NCBI RefSeq assembly: GCF_049546785.1 | Contig: NZ_JBMWAN010000001.1 | Span: forward strand, 806,001-870,000 | Direction: 5' to 3' | Source of the DNA: Nitrospira_D sp035465795 | GTDB taxonomy: Bacteria > Nitrospirota > Nitrospiria > Nitrospirales > Nitrospiraceae | Length of the DNA stretch: 64,000 nucleotides | Shown: positions 1 through 8,772 of the stretch, one piece after another | Layout of the letters: each line of letters starts with the position of its first letter | Position numbering within the stretch: the stretch's first letter is position 1 | Translations under genes and position numbers: made by a program | Notes under the pieces: generated by a model | What the model was told of the DNA's origin: nothing | What the model saw: the letters and a program-made list of their open reading frames with translations, nothing else | Database searches by the model: none

Positions 1-2
1 TT

Positions 3-119
3 CGGATCAGTCCGCAGCAGCTCCATGCGTTGTTTCGAGAGTTTGTCAAAGGCGCGGTAAATGCTGCCCTGCTCTGGAGGGCTAAGAGAACGGAGCGCTA
101 TTTCCGCTCGACGCTGTAA
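3..119 (+). CDS. C-terminal fragment of a truncated gene, unknown function
   Basis: An open frame runs in from the left edge and stops at TAA 117-119, giving 38 residues. The peptide is basic and amphipathic (LHALFREFVKG, then ALLWRAKRTERYF) and reads like the end of a real protein. No start or domain is visible because the gene is cut by the window edge. I do not recognise the family. The following 600 bases carry no gene, so it is probably the last gene of its unit. Confidence 0.35.
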   Translation, partial: RISPQQLHALFREFVKGAVNAALLWRAKRTERYFRSTL

Positions 120-676
120 GATTATCTGCATAAATCAATTCTTGTCTTTTGGGAATTGTCCCGATCGATGTGTTCTTGAGAGGCTTTCGGTTTGAATAGC
201 CAAAATCCTTTGTTTTGAGCCAGGCGGAAGAATACGGCAAACCACCGGGAAAATCGACTTCTTCGCACTCCACCGTGAAATGGGGTTTTGGACAAGATGC
301 CCAAAACGATTACGCAGACGGGAAGAGGCTGAAGGCTGTTTTGAAGATTCTGTCTTCTGTCCAACGTGGTGAGCCGAGCAGAACTCGAACCAGAAAAGAA
401 AGGCGGTCGTGAAACGGTCGTAGAGCAGCGCTACTTTCCGCAAATTCCGTCTCTCTGTGTCTCACTCGGAATCTCTCCGTAATTAATTGAAGATGATAGG
501 GAAGTTTGCAAAACCCTCGTTATTGCTGAAGCTGTGTGACTAGCATCAAATCAAATCCCAGCTTCGGCACCAATCGCTGTGAGACCTGCCGTTTTTGCTT
601 ACAATCATTCCTTCAACAAAGAACCTCGCACAACTTTTCCGATTGCAGATTCATAGGCTAGAGGGTTCCCGGCTGG
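120..676. other. long intergenic stretch, no convincing gene
   Basis: Short open frames exist on both strands, but none has a Shine-Dalgarno site, a recognisable domain or a compositional bias like the neighbours. The DNA is visibly richer in A and T than the flanking genes. I see no tRNA, repeat array or strong hairpin. The right end leads into the promoter of the small gene at 730. Confidence 0.5.
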
Positions 677-705
677 TTTACGAAAACATGGGGCTTTGCT
701 ATATT
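677..705 (+). promoter_or_regulatory. sigma70-type promoter of the 730-984 gene
   Basis: A -35 box TTTACG (677-682) and a -10 box TATATT (700-705, five of six consensus bases) are separated by exactly 17 bases. Transcription would begin near 712, leaving a leader of about 18 bases with a GGAGG site before the ATG at 730. This arrangement argues against the longer upstream starts in the same frame. Confidence 0.6.
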
Positions 706-729
706 GCCCTGCGACGCACGGAGGGCTCT

Positions 730-984
730 ATGGGACTGGAACCGAACTATATCGTGATCGACGGGCAGACCTTCAGCAAGGCGAAGTTGTCGCTGGACAA
801 TCACGTGTACAAGAATTGCCAGATCGACGACTGCGATCTCTACTACAGCGGCGGGCAGTATGAACTCCTCGATACCCATATCACGAACTCACGCCTCATC
901 CTCAACCACCCCGCCAAGGGCATCTACAGCGCCCTCCAGATCTTCAAGATGAAGTCGCCTGGCTCGCGGATCGTGTTCGAATAA
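730..984 (+). CDS. small conserved-looking hypothetical protein (84 aa)
   Basis: The gene encodes 84 residues beginning MGLEPNYIVIDGQTF. The start is set by a GGAGG site at 720-724 and by the promoter at 677-705. The sequence alternates short beta-type segments (YIVIDG, SRLILNH, SRIVFE) and has no signal peptide, membrane segment or metal motif, so it is probably a cytoplasmic beta-rich fold. It stands alone, converging on the cytochrome gene at 1083 with an inverted repeat between them. I do not recognise a family and assign no function. Confidence 0.7.
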   Translation: MGLEPNYIVIDGQTFSKAKLSLDNHVYKNCQIDDCDLYYSGGQYELLDTHITNSRLILNHPAKGIYSALQIFKMKSPGSRIVFE

Positions 985-991
985 GCCAAAT

Positions 992-1081
992 CGTATCTCG
1001 TGAAGCGTCGTTCGTCTCTCGCATGACCGGAGACCATTCAGTCTCATCCTACGAGATACGCTTCACGAACGACGAGATACG
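992..1081. repeat. complex inverted repeat between convergent genes, possible bidirectional terminator
   Basis: The 10-mer CGTATCTCGT at 992-1001 pairs perfectly with ACGAGATACG at 1072-1081. Inside it, GTGAAGCG (1000-1007) pairs with CGCTTCAC (1059-1066), leaving a loop of about 50 bases. ACGAGATACG occurs again at 1051-1060, so alternative pairings exist. It sits between two convergent genes and could terminate both. No clear U-tract is present, so the role is inferred. Confidence 0.5.
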
Positions 1082-1082
1082 G

Positions 1083-2330
1083 TCACTTATTGACCGGAAT
1101 ATTGTCCGTCCGCTTGACGATTTCGATGGGTTGGAAGACGGGATCTTGTGACCCCTTGGAGGACTCGGCTTCGACCCGCTGGAGGAACGGCGCCGGGCCG
1201 GTGATCGGGGCATAGTTGAGGGTCACTTCGACGTCGAAGGTCCTGGTGTCTTTCGGCGTGGGGAAGGTGAAGGTTTCGACGCGGGTTTCTTCCGGCTTCA
1301 GGACCGTATCTTCCAGCACTTTGACGGCCTCGAAGTCGAAATTGGTCTTCTGCCCCTTGGCGTCCTGATAGACCCGCCCGTACACGCGCTTGTCGGTATA
1401 GACCGTCTTCAGGTTCTTGCCCTTGATGTCCAGATCCAGCGCGACGCCGGCCCAGGCCGGATGGGTCGTAGGCAGGTTGTGCGGCACGAGGCTCTGCACC
1501 GTCACAGTCACCGTGGTCTTCTCTCCCTCGACCTTCGTTTGCACGTCCAGCTTGGCTGCTTCCTGACGCAGCTTGCCGATGCGGCCGGGGAAGGTATGGT
1601 TCGCCGTTTTCCGCTTCTTCTCGCCGTTGGCCGATTCGCCGACCTGCTCCGGCATGTGGCAGCTCTGGCATTCCTTGCCGGACTTCACGGCCTTGCTCTG
1701 ATCCCAGTTGCCCAATAGATCGTTGCTCTTGCCGAGATTCGCCGCTGACGGCACGGACTGGTGGCAATTCAGGCAGAGATCGGACTTCTGAAACAGACCC
1801 AACTCCATCGACTGGTGCGCCAGGTTCTGCACGAAGTCCTTGTAGGGACCGTAGAGGGTCTTGCTACCGAGTTCGTATTTCGGCTCCGGCGGATGCTTGG
1901 CGCGATCCACCTGCTTGATCAAATGACATTGCGCGCAGGCCACGCCATCCAGCGAAGGCTCGCCCGACTTCGCTTGATCGACGAAGAGCTGTGCCTGATC
2001 GGGAAACTCGCGCACGTGCGGCGCGTGGCACCGGAAGCAGAGCGCTTTGTCCTTGCCCGCCGATGAATTGAGATAGGCGTCGAGCGAGGCCCGGAAGGCG
2101 GCGGAATGGATCGACTTCGAGAGGGGCGAGGTGTCCCACTCTTCGAACACGCGCTCATGGCAGCGCTTGCACTTACCGGAGTTGGGGAAGGCCTTTTCGA
2201 TGACCGCCTGCGACTTCGCATCCTGCGCCGATGGTGCATCGACAAACAGGAGGCCCAGTCCTATCACAGCCATCGACAGCAACCCCGCAAACAGGGTCCA
2301 TCTCTTGCCGGCCTTCACCACCTGTTTCAT
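1083..2330 (-). CDS. periplasmic pentahaem cytochrome c with C-terminal beta domain
   Basis: This predicted periplasmic electron-transfer protein has 415 residues and five CxxCH haem c sites: CKRCH (about residue 54), CFRCH, CAQCH, CLNCH and CQSCH (about 220). An N-terminal hydrophobic stretch (about residues 11-28) acts as a signal peptide or anchor. The part after the last haem contains an HTFPG segment and a beta-sandwich-like region. I chose the inner ATG because AAGGA precedes it; a further in-frame ATG pair lies 12 codons upstream. The next gene upstream is a same-size paralog, so the two form a tandem pair. The position beside NxrC-like genes suggests service to nitrite-derived electron flow, which is inference. 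Confidence 0.88.
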   Translation of the reverse strand: MKQVVKAGKRWTLFAGLLSMAVIGLGLLFVDAPSAQDAKSQAVIEKAFPNSGKCKRCHERVFEEWDTSPLSKSIHSAAFRASLDAYLNSSAGKDKALCFRCHAPHVREFPDQAQLFVDQAKSGEPSLDGVACAQCHLIKQVDRAKHPPEPKYELGSKTLYGPYKDFVQNLAHQSMELGLFQKSDLCLNCHQSVPSAANLGKSNDLLGNWDQSKAVKSGKECQSCHMPEQVGESANGEKKRKTANHTFPGRIGKLRQEAAKLDVQTKVEGEKTTVTVTVQSLVPHNLPTTHPAWAGVALDLDIKGKNLKTVYTDKRVYGRVYQDAKGQKTNFDFEAVKVLEDTVLKPEETRVETFTFPTPKDTRTFDVEVTLNYAPITGPAPFLQRVEAESSKGSQDPVFQPIEIVKRTDNIPVNK

Positions 2331-2384
2331 TCCGGTTTCCTTATCATCCAGCCAGTCACGCATCACCCATCACGACTTACTGAA

Positions 2385-3677
2385 CTACAGAGTCTTGGCC
2401 CGATAGGTCAGGAGACGCGGCTGAGTATATTCGTCGAGCACTTTCTTGGCCTCGTCCCGCTCCTTGTCGTTCGCCAGGGTCGCGAGATACCTGTCGCGCA
2501 ACGCCGGTTCCGGCGTGGGGATCAGCGCATAGTTCAGCACGGCCTCGACCGTCGCCGGCGTCACCCCCGCCGCCAGCGGCAGCGTGAAGGGCACTTTGCG
2601 GGTGTTGCCGCCCTTGATGAAGGGATCGGGGATCGGACCGCGGAGAATCTTGTCATAGGGCAAGCCGAAGCGTTTCGTCTCTTCGCCCAGGACCTTGCCC
2701 TGCGCGTCCTTGACCGTAATGGTCAGCATGAACTGCTTCAACACCGGATCGCCGTCCGGGAAACTGTGCGGCAGACTGCCGACCTTGACCAGCGCCGTGC
2801 CTTCCACCGCGCCGCTCGACTTGGCGACATCGATATCGACGCGCGGCATCCATTCAGCCTGCAGGTTCCGGTTCTTCAGGAGCGTCCCCGGAATGACGAC
2901 GCCTCTGAACCAGTGGCGGCCGATCGCCCGGGTCATCGACCCGCGCCGGGAGGTCGAGCTGCCGGTCGAGGGCTCCATGTGGCAATCCTGGCAGATGGTG
3001 CCCTGTAGAATCTCTCCCGGCAGGTCCTTCTGGGTGACGTCTTTGACTTTGTCGAAGTGGCAGGAGGCGCAGAAGTTCGCGCCCCGGAACAATTCCGATT
3101 GGACGCCCGCATGGACCAGATTCTCCTCCGGATCCGCAAAGGGGCCGTACATGGCGGTCCCCGGCGACAGCTTGAAGGTCGGCGGGGGGCCCGGCGTCTT
3201 CTCCACGGCATTGATCATGTGGCAGGAGGCGCAGCCGATCCCTTCGACCTGCGGCTTCCCGGCCAGCACCTGCGCGGTGATCTTTTCGACATGCTGCGGG
3301 AACACCGTCGTCGAGGGCACATGGCAGGAAAGACAACGCCGGCGCTCGTCCGGCGTAGGATTGGTCTGCATCCAGACACCCAACACGGTACGAAACACCG
3401 GCGACTCCAGCGCGGTGCCATGCAAGAGGGCCGCATCGACCCGGCCGAACGTTTTCAGATCCGGCGTCTGCTCGCGCACCCCTTTCCACTCTTCATAGTG
3501 GCGGTCATGACATTGCTTACAATCCTCGGACCGGATGAAGACCTTCTCGATCTCCGCGACCCAATCGGCCGGGGCCTGCCCGTCGGCCTTCTGCGCAATC
3601 GCCCGCTCGTGAGCCAGCGCCTGCAGCCCGATCACCAGCAGCAAGAAGAGCCCTATTGCCAGTCGTCGTGTCGGCAT
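2385..3677 (-). CDS. periplasmic pentahaem cytochrome c, tandem paralog
   Basis: The protein has 430 residues with a classical signal peptide (MPTRRLAIGLFLLLVIGLQA, cut near ALAHERAIAQ). It carries five CxxCH sites: CKQCH, CLSCH, CASCH, CASCH and CQDCH, then a beta-rich C-terminal half. Haem order and spacing parallel the downstream gene at 1083-2330, so the pair arose by duplication. It starts 10 bases after the end of the PDZ gene, consistent with an operon. It is expected to carry electrons in the periplasm; the partner is not shown by the sequence. Confidence 0.9.
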   Translation of the reverse strand: MPTRRLAIGLFLLLVIGLQALAHERAIAQKADGQAPADWVAEIEKVFIRSEDCKQCHDRHYEEWKGVREQTPDLKTFGRVDAALLHGTALESPVFRTVLGVWMQTNPTPDERRRCLSCHVPSTTVFPQHVEKITAQVLAGKPQVEGIGCASCHMINAVEKTPGPPPTFKLSPGTAMYGPFADPEENLVHAGVQSELFRGANFCASCHFDKVKDVTQKDLPGEILQGTICQDCHMEPSTGSSTSRRGSMTRAIGRHWFRGVVIPGTLLKNRNLQAEWMPRVDIDVAKSSGAVEGTALVKVGSLPHSFPDGDPVLKQFMLTITVKDAQGKVLGEETKRFGLPYDKILRGPIPDPFIKGGNTRKVPFTLPLAAGVTPATVEAVLNYALIPTPEPALRDRYLATLANDKERDEAKKVLDEYTQPRLLTYRAKTL

Positions 3678-3686
3678 CGTTCGCCC

Positions 3687-4064
3687 TTAGTCCCGTTTAC
3701 AGCCCACGAAATGAAAATTCACACCCCACCCGACCGGATCGCCGGGATCGGCCGGCTCATACGTGCCGACGGTAAAATTGCATTCCTTCATGGCCCTCTT
3801 GATCGCCTGCCCGAAATCGATCATGGTCCGGATCTCGTGTTTGTCGATTTCCTTGATGACCGACCGCACCTTGATGCCCGCATAATCCGCGCGGGAATTC
3901 CCGATGACTTCGAACACCGCCACGCCCTGGGGCTGCTGCAGCTTCAGCTCTTTCTGAATTTCTTCGTCGACCGCGCCGACGACTACGCCGAACTCTTCCC
4001 CCAACCGCGCCGCTTCCTCGTCGGTCATCGCGCCGGCGTCGGCCGCCGCGACGACTCCCTTCAT
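3687..4064 (-). CDS. PDZ-domain periplasmic protein
   Basis: From the only ATG the protein has 125 residues. The central part (about residues 45-85, GVAVFEVIGNSRADYAGIK then VRSVIKEIDKHEI) is a PDZ fold, which binds C-terminal peptides or helps assemble envelope complexes. No protease domain is attached. The frame continues upstream through RVVCLAVGLLTLLPGG, an obvious signal-peptide core, but contains no ATG, GTG or TTG before the stop. A codon ATT at 4154-4152, preceded by AAAGGGGG, could be the true start and would add 30 residues. The neighbours are a cytochrome and an NxrC-like gene. Confidence 0.75.
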   Translation of the reverse strand: MKGVVAAADAGAMTDEEAARLGEEFGVVVGAVDEEIQKELKLQQPQGVAVFEVIGNSRADYAGIKVRSVIKEIDKHEIRTMIDFGQAIKRAMKECNFTVGTYEPADPGDPVGWGVNFHFVGCKRD

Positions 4065-4215
4065 CCCGCCCGGCAGGAGGGTCAGGAGCCCGACCGCCAG
4101 ACATACTACGCGCCCGCACCGGAGGGCTGATTCTGCGAATCCTGTGGTTCGAATGGGCGCCCCCTTTGGCTGAAATCCGACTCAACCCGGCCCGGACGTG
4201 ATCGAATCGGAACGC

Positions 4216-5049
4216 CTACAGCTTGGCAACGGGATCGATCAGCAACTGGAACCACGGCGCGACGGATTTCTGCCCGTTGCGCTCCTTGTTCTCCCCGTTC
4301 CACACGGCGAACGACACCGTCTGGATCCGGCCCGGTACGAGCTTGGCTTCATTCTCCTGCTCTTCGCTCGAGAGCGGCCGGCGCATGACCACGTGCCAGA
4401 CGCCGTCTTTCCATTGGGCTTTCCCCTGGATACGCCCCTGCTTTTCCTTGGTCGTCAGCGTGCTGAATCCGCCGCCGATCAGGTCCTCCACCGAGGACAC
4501 CCGGCGGGGAATGACTTCGAACGTGCGCACGCCGCCCTCTTTCTTTTCCGATTGGCGCGCGGCGCGCCGGTCGAGATCGCTCTGCCAGTCCGCTTTCCAA
4601 TGCCAGATGTTGATGTAGTGATCCAGCTGCCCCATGCAGAAGAAAGCCGGCGCATCGCCGAGCGGGAGGCCGATCGCCACGCCGTCACGGAAGGTGCCCG
4701 GCGTCAGACGGTCGTTTTTCGTGTTGTCCTGCCATTCCAGCAGAAAGGCGATCTCCGTGCCGTTATGGACGGACCGGACGACCAATGCCCGCGCCGTCGG
4801 CTCAGGCCAGACCGGACGGGTGATCACCTGACCGCTGAGCGGCAAGGTCATCGGAGAGACTTTCGCCCAGGCCGCATCTTCCGGCGCCGAAGGCAGCTCG
4901 CCCTCGACCAGATGGGAACGGATAATCATCCCCTCTGAACTGACCAAGGGGATGCCCGATCCGCCCAGCACACTACCGATCACCAGGAGACAAGCGAGGA
5001 AAGAAAAGAGGAGAGGACGGGAACGATTGAGATTCGTCATTCGCACCAT
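4216..5049 (-). CDS. NxrC-like haem-b subunit (ethylbenzene dehydrogenase-related)
   Basis: The protein has 277 residues with an N-terminal signal peptide (hydrophobic core about residues 13-28). It belongs to the haem-b gamma-subunit family of type II DMSO reductases (EbdC, DdhC and the proposed NxrC). Diagnostic features are FLLEWQDNTKND, the segment FFCMGQ followed by NIWHWKADW, the SSVEDLIGGGFSTLTT stretch, and the ending FAVWNGENKERNGQKS. In EbdC a Met and a Lys ligate the haem; the Met of CMGQ is the likely equivalent here. The gene at 10859 shares all of these blocks. In Nitrospira such proteins are proposed to carry electrons from NxrAB. Start context is weak; an in-frame ATG lies three codons downstream. 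Confidence 0.87.
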   Translation of the reverse strand: MVRMTNLNRSRPLLFSFLACLLVIGSVLGGSGIPLVSSEGMIIRSHLVEGELPSAPEDAAWAKVSPMTLPLSGQVITRPVWPEPTARALVVRSVHNGTEIAFLLEWQDNTKNDRLTPGTFRDGVAIGLPLGDAPAFFCMGQLDHYINIWHWKADWQSDLDRRAARQSEKKEGGVRTFEVIPRRVSSVEDLIGGGFSTLTTKEKQGRIQGKAQWKDGVWHVVMRRPLSSEEQENEAKLVPGRIQTVSFAVWNGENKERNGQKSVAPWFQLLIDPVAKL

Positions 5050-5144
5050 GCAGGAGATCAGTAAGTCGACGGCGGCCGTCGAGATGGTTGCCCACTACCA
5101 CAAGACCCGCACGAGACAGATGCGTTGAGCGCGACCAACAGAAC

Positions 5145-6398
5145 TTACGGCAGCTTCACCCGGCGAATCTTGTTTTCGCCCCGCTCGCAGATATACAGAT
5201 GCCCCTGGGAATCCAGCGCCAGGCCGACGGGTGAATTCACCACGGCCTCCACCCCCAGCAAGCCGTCGCCATGCTTGAGCGTCCCGGCGGATTCTTTTGC
5301 CACGAAGCGGGCGGCGCCACAGCCCCCCATGTTCTTGTCTTCGTAGCCGCTGTCCCCGTTTCCGGCGACGGTCGTGATGATGCCGGTCTGCGCATCGACC
5401 TTCCGCACCCGGTGGTTCATCGTATCGGACACGTACAGATTATCCTGCTGGTCGAACACCACCGCTTCCGGGGCATGCAGCATGGCCCGGATGGCCGGCT
5501 TGTCGTCGCCGTCGAATCCGTAGCGGCAGACTCCGGCCACGGTCGAGATGATCCCGGTGCGGCCGTCGATCTTCCGCACGCGATTGCTCCCCTTATCGAC
5601 GATGTGCACATCGCCCTGGCTGTTCACCGCAATCCCGACGACGTCGTAGAGGCGCGCCTCCATCGCCGGCTTTCCGTCGTCCAGATACATCGACATGTCC
5701 AGGCCGTCCGAACAGACCGGCATGAGCCAGCCATGGTCGTCGCTGAAATCGATGCCGATGGCATCCCCGGAGAGCACCACGAGGTTGCGGGCGACCAAGG
5801 GCTGTTCGCGCGCGTCGTCCTCGGCGGTCCAGGTTCCGGCGATGGTCGTCACCATCCCGGTCTTCGCATCGTAGCGCCGGACTTTATGCGCCTGGGTATC
5901 GGCGATGTACATGACGTCGTCACGGTCGAAGGCGATCGCGGCGGGCCACGTGAGATTGACTTCGAGCGCCGGGCCATCCCCGTTGAACCCGTGCTGGCCT
6001 GTGCCGACTACGGTCGTGATGATGCCGGTGTCCCGATCCACTTTCCGGATCCGGTTGCTGCCGGAATCGCAAATATAGAGATGATTCTGTGAATCGAAGG
6101 CGACATCGAGCGGCAGATACAAGCCGGCTTCTCCGCAAGGCCCCTCGTCCCCGCTGTAGCACGTTTCGCCGATCCCGGCGAAATTGTGCAGCGTGCCTTC
6201 CTGCAGATTGATGCGGCGGATGCGATCGGACCCGGACTCGGCGAAGTAGAGCCACTTTTCGTCCTTGTCGAGCGCCACGTGGTGGGGCAGCGGAATCCCG
6301 GCCTTCACCGCCCGCTTGCCGTCACCGGTGCTGCGGGCCTTCCCGTTGCCCGCAAACGTTTCGATGTACCCGCCTGCCAACTGCAGTTCTGTGTCCAT
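5145..6398 (-). CDS. NHL-repeat beta-propeller protein
   Basis: The protein has 417 residues built of NHL repeats. Blocks such as SGSNRIRKVDRDTGIITTV, SDTMNHRVRKVDAQTGIITT and ERGENKIRRV recur about every 50-60 residues, enough for a six- or seven-bladed propeller. There is no signal peptide or membrane segment, so it is probably cytoplasmic. The start is the second of two nearby ATGs, because AAGG lies directly against the first one and at a proper distance from this one. NHL propellers usually mediate protein contacts. Its place among NXR accessory genes suggests a scaffold or assembly role, which is inference. Confidence 0.83.
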   Translation of the reverse strand: MDTELQLAGGYIETFAGNGKARSTGDGKRAVKAGIPLPHHVALDKDEKWLYFAESGSDRIRRINLQEGTLHNFAGIGETCYSGDEGPCGEAGLYLPLDVAFDSQNHLYICDSGSNRIRKVDRDTGIITTVVGTGQHGFNGDGPALEVNLTWPAAIAFDRDDVMYIADTQAHKVRRYDAKTGMVTTIAGTWTAEDDAREQPLVARNLVVLSGDAIGIDFSDDHGWLMPVCSDGLDMSMYLDDGKPAMEARLYDVVGIAVNSQGDVHIVDKGSNRVRKIDGRTGIISTVAGVCRYGFDGDDKPAIRAMLHAPEAVVFDQQDNLYVSDTMNHRVRKVDAQTGIITTVAGNGDSGYEDKNMGGCGAARFVAKESAGTLKHGDGLLGVEAVVNSPVGLALDSQGHLYICERGENKIRRVKLP

Positions 6399-6440
6399 GC
6401 CCATCCTTCGTGCGTCTGGCCGCCGCCGTATTGCTGTCGA

Positions 6441-6728
6441 TTACGCGCGTGTCGCCGGCTGGGCCACCACGGCCGGCTGCTCGACGGTCATTGCCTGCGC
6501 GGGAGCAGCGGTGATGGCTTGAGCCGGTGCCGCCGCTTGCTGCTGCGCCGCCTGGGCCTGCGCCTGCGCTTCCGCCTCAATGGCATCGGCTTCGTGTACG
6601 GACTTCTTGAAGCCCTTGATGGCCTTGCCCAATCCTTCTCCGAGCTGCGGCAACTTGCCCGCGCCGAAAATAATCAACACGATCACAAGGATGAGAATCA
6701 GCTCTGTAAATCCAAGACTCCCAAACAT
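6441..6728 (-). CDS. tatA: TatA/TatE twin-arginine translocase subunit
   Basis: This 95-residue protein starts MFGSLGFTELILILVIVLII and continues FGAGKLPQLGEGLGKAIKGF, the classic TatA pattern: one membrane helix, the FGxxKLP hinge and an amphipathic helix. TatA forms the pore that exports folded cofactor-loaded proteins. The tail (about residues 50-95) is unusually long and consists almost only of Ala, Gln, Pro and Val. No tatB or tatC is nearby. A Tat-type RR signal occurs in the ferredoxin at 13103-13702, so this copy may be dedicated to cofactor proteins of the cluster. Confidence 0.93.
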   Translation of the reverse strand: MFGSLGFTELILILVIVLIIFGAGKLPQLGEGLGKAIKGFKKSVHEADAIEAEAQAQAQAAQQQAAAPAQAITAAPAQAMTVEQPAVVAQPATRA

Positions 6729-6753
6729 GATGGACTCCTTCGTAAAGGGTAAA

Positions 6754-7566
6754 TCAGGATGCGGAACTCTCTTTGGCTTTCTTCGCGAACCGCTCTTTCA
6801 ACCGCTTGCGGGCCTCTTCGGCCTGCTCGAACATCTTGCACTTGTCGTACACGCTGATGAGGTTGTAATACGCCAACGGTTCATCGGGATTGTGCTCGAC
6901 CGCGCTTTCCATGACCTTGATCGCCAGGTCCGTCTTCTTGTGGTTGAGCGCGATTTCCATCAGCTTGAAGCTGGCTTCCAAATGCTTGGGCTCAAGCTCC
7001 AGTGTCCGGAGGTAGCACTGAATGCCCATATCGATGGTGTTGTAGTCCGATACCTGCGGATTATCCAGTTCGATATACACACCCGCCAGATTGTACCAGG
7101 CGATCGGGTCGTCCGGCGTGATCTCGACGAGCCGCTCATAGTAGTCCTTGGCTTCCATGTACTTCTTTTTGTCCGCGCAGAGGCGGCCGAGATTGAACAG
7201 GGCCAGCACATCATGGGCGAAGACGTCGAGGGCATGCTTGAACTCGGTTTCGGCCTCGTCCGCCATGTTCTTGGTCGCGTAGATCGTCCCGAGATTCGAG
7301 TAGTACATCGCCAGGGAGCGATTCATCTCGGCCCGCAACGCCTCGGCCATCTCGATCGATTTTTTCACTTCGACCAGCGCGTCGTCGAGGCGCCCCTTGC
7401 TGAAATATAATTCGCCCAGACGGCAGCGGGCTTGAAAGTCATCGGACTCGGCGGTCAGATGCTTCTCGATCTCGGCGATCTCTTCGTCCGGAGAGAGCGG
7501 CTGATCTCCGGGATCAAGCGCAGTAGCGGTCGGTGTCGGCTCAGATGTCGGTTTCGTTGTGTCCAT
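6754..7566 (-). CDS. TPR-repeat protein
   Basis: The protein has 270 residues with at least four to five tetratricopeptide units, for example CRLGELYFSKGRLDDALVEV, YYSNLGTIYATKNMADEAE and WYNLAGVYIELDN, ending with YYNLISVYDKCKMFEQAEEA. The first 30 residues are Thr/Pro-rich and unstructured, and there is no signal peptide. AAGG lies about seven bases before the ATG. TPR proteins are docking factors, and the gene is directly upstream of tatA (25 bases). A role in assembly of exported redox enzymes is plausible but unproven. Confidence 0.85.
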   Translation of the reverse strand: MDTTKPTSEPTPTATALDPGDQPLSPDEEIAEIEKHLTAESDDFQARCRLGELYFSKGRLDDALVEVKKSIEMAEALRAEMNRSLAMYYSNLGTIYATKNMADEAETEFKHALDVFAHDVLALFNLGRLCADKKKYMEAKDYYERLVEITPDDPIAWYNLAGVYIELDNPQVSDYNTIDMGIQCYLRTLELEPKHLEASFKLMEIALNHKKTDLAIKVMESAVEHNPDEPLAYYNLISVYDKCKMFEQAEEARKRLKERFAKKAKESSAS

Positions 7567-7595
7567 ACATGTACCTTGTGTGTCTGTGCTGAGGG

Positions 7596-8714
7596 TTATA
7601 CCTGTTCCGTGACCAGTGCATCCGATGCGCCCATCAACGGGCTTTCAGTCGGCACTGCCGTTTCGGCAGCCACCGGCTTCGCCCGATCAAGCGTCAATAA
7701 CATCACCCCGAGAATCACCATCAGGGTGAGATTGGAAAACAGCAACGCATACCCCGCGATGAACATGAGTCCGATGCCATACCCGGCCAGCCGCCCCATA
7801 TTGAGCAACTTGATCACCGTGTAGGACCAGCAGAGCAACCCCCCCATGTAAATCGCAAACGGGAGATAGAAGGTATAGCCCATGCCGAACTGGAAAATCC
7901 ACCCGATCCCCTGCGAGGCCTGACGCACCGCCGAGGCCAGGGCCGGATCATACAGGCCGAGGAGATAGTCGGTAAAGATCAGCGTGGTAAAGATCGTCCC
8001 GGTCGTCGCCCAGAACCAGATGGCCCGGTTGCGCTGGCGGCGATTCTTGGTCCGGAGCGACAGCCCCTGGCCATAGGCGACAAAGGTGAGATAACTGGCC
8101 AGGACCATCAACCCTTCGCCGATGCGATGCGCTTCATAGACGAAGGGCGGCGCCGCCACCGTGCCCGCCACGCTGTAGGCCGTCGAGGTGATCTGATAAT
8201 ACAACCAGCCCGAGATCCCGACGGCGAACGTCATGCCCAACAGCCGTTGCGCCCGGCCGTGATGGGTCGCGAGGTACTCGAACATCAACAGGACCAGCGT
8301 CACGAACGCGATCCCGTTATACACAAGGGAGCCCACCATGCCCGGGGGGACCACCAAAAACCCCGCCGTAAGGAGCAGCAGGAGCACGGCACAGGCCATC
8401 GCCACCTTGGTTACCCGGCCGGTGTCCGGCGCCGATCCCCGATTGACCATGGTCACGATCAAGCCAAGAAACAGGAGGATGGCGACGATGTTCAACAGCC
8501 AGGTTCCGATTTCGGTCAGCGTACTGAAGGTCGGGGTAATCCACGGGTGCGTCGCGGCCAATTTGCTGAGGTGCATGCCCAACCGCGAAACCAGGCGATA
8601 CAGCACCAGCTCAAGGAAGGAGGTCAGGAGGACGAGCTTGATCGTGTATTCGAAGAGCGGGCCGTAATCGCTGATCCTGCCCGTGAGCCGCTCTCCCATC
8701 GCCGCAATCTTCAT
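7596..8714 (-). CDS. polytopic membrane protein, unknown function
   Basis: The protein has 372 residues with about nine or ten hydrophobic segments (for example LLNIVAILLFLGLIVTMV, VAMACAVLLLLLTAGFLVV, LMFIAGYALLFSNLTLMVIL). It has no cytochrome motif. A few His residues (LATHHGRAQ, YEAHRIGEG) lie at membrane borders and could be structural or haem ligands. GGAG precedes the ATG by about eight bases, and a strong promoter lies just upstream (8743-8772), so this gene probably begins the transcription unit that runs down to the cytochromes. I do not recognise a family; quinone-reactive or haem-b membrane subunits are possibilities only. Confidence 0.75.
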   Translation of the reverse strand: MKIAAMGERLTGRISDYGPLFEYTIKLVLLTSFLELVLYRLVSRLGMHLSKLAATHPWITPTFSTLTEIGTWLLNIVAILLFLGLIVTMVNRGSAPDTGRVTKVAMACAVLLLLLTAGFLVVPPGMVGSLVYNGIAFVTLVLLMFEYLATHHGRAQRLLGMTFAVGISGWLYYQITSTAYSVAGTVAAPPFVYEAHRIGEGLMVLASYLTFVAYGQGLSLRTKNRRQRNRAIWFWATTGTIFTTLIFTDYLLGLYDPALASAVRQASQGIGWIFQFGMGYTFYLPFAIYMGGLLCWSYTVIKLLNMGRLAGYGIGLMFIAGYALLFSNLTLMVILGVMLLTLDRAKPVAAETAVPTESPLMGASDALVTEQV

Positions 8715-8742
8715 CGCATGTGCTCCGACTGAATCAGACCGG

Positions 8743-8772
8743 ATTATAGCCGTCGAAAAAAAACGGGGTCAA
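8743..8772 (-). promoter_or_regulatory. sigma70-type promoter of the 8714 gene, overlapping a terminator
   Basis: On the minus strand TTGACC (8772-8767) and a perfect TATAAT (8748-8743) are 18 bases apart. Transcription would start near 8736, about 22 bases before the ATG at 8714. The -35 box lies inside the hairpin that ends the upstream radical SAM gene. Confidence 0.65.
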
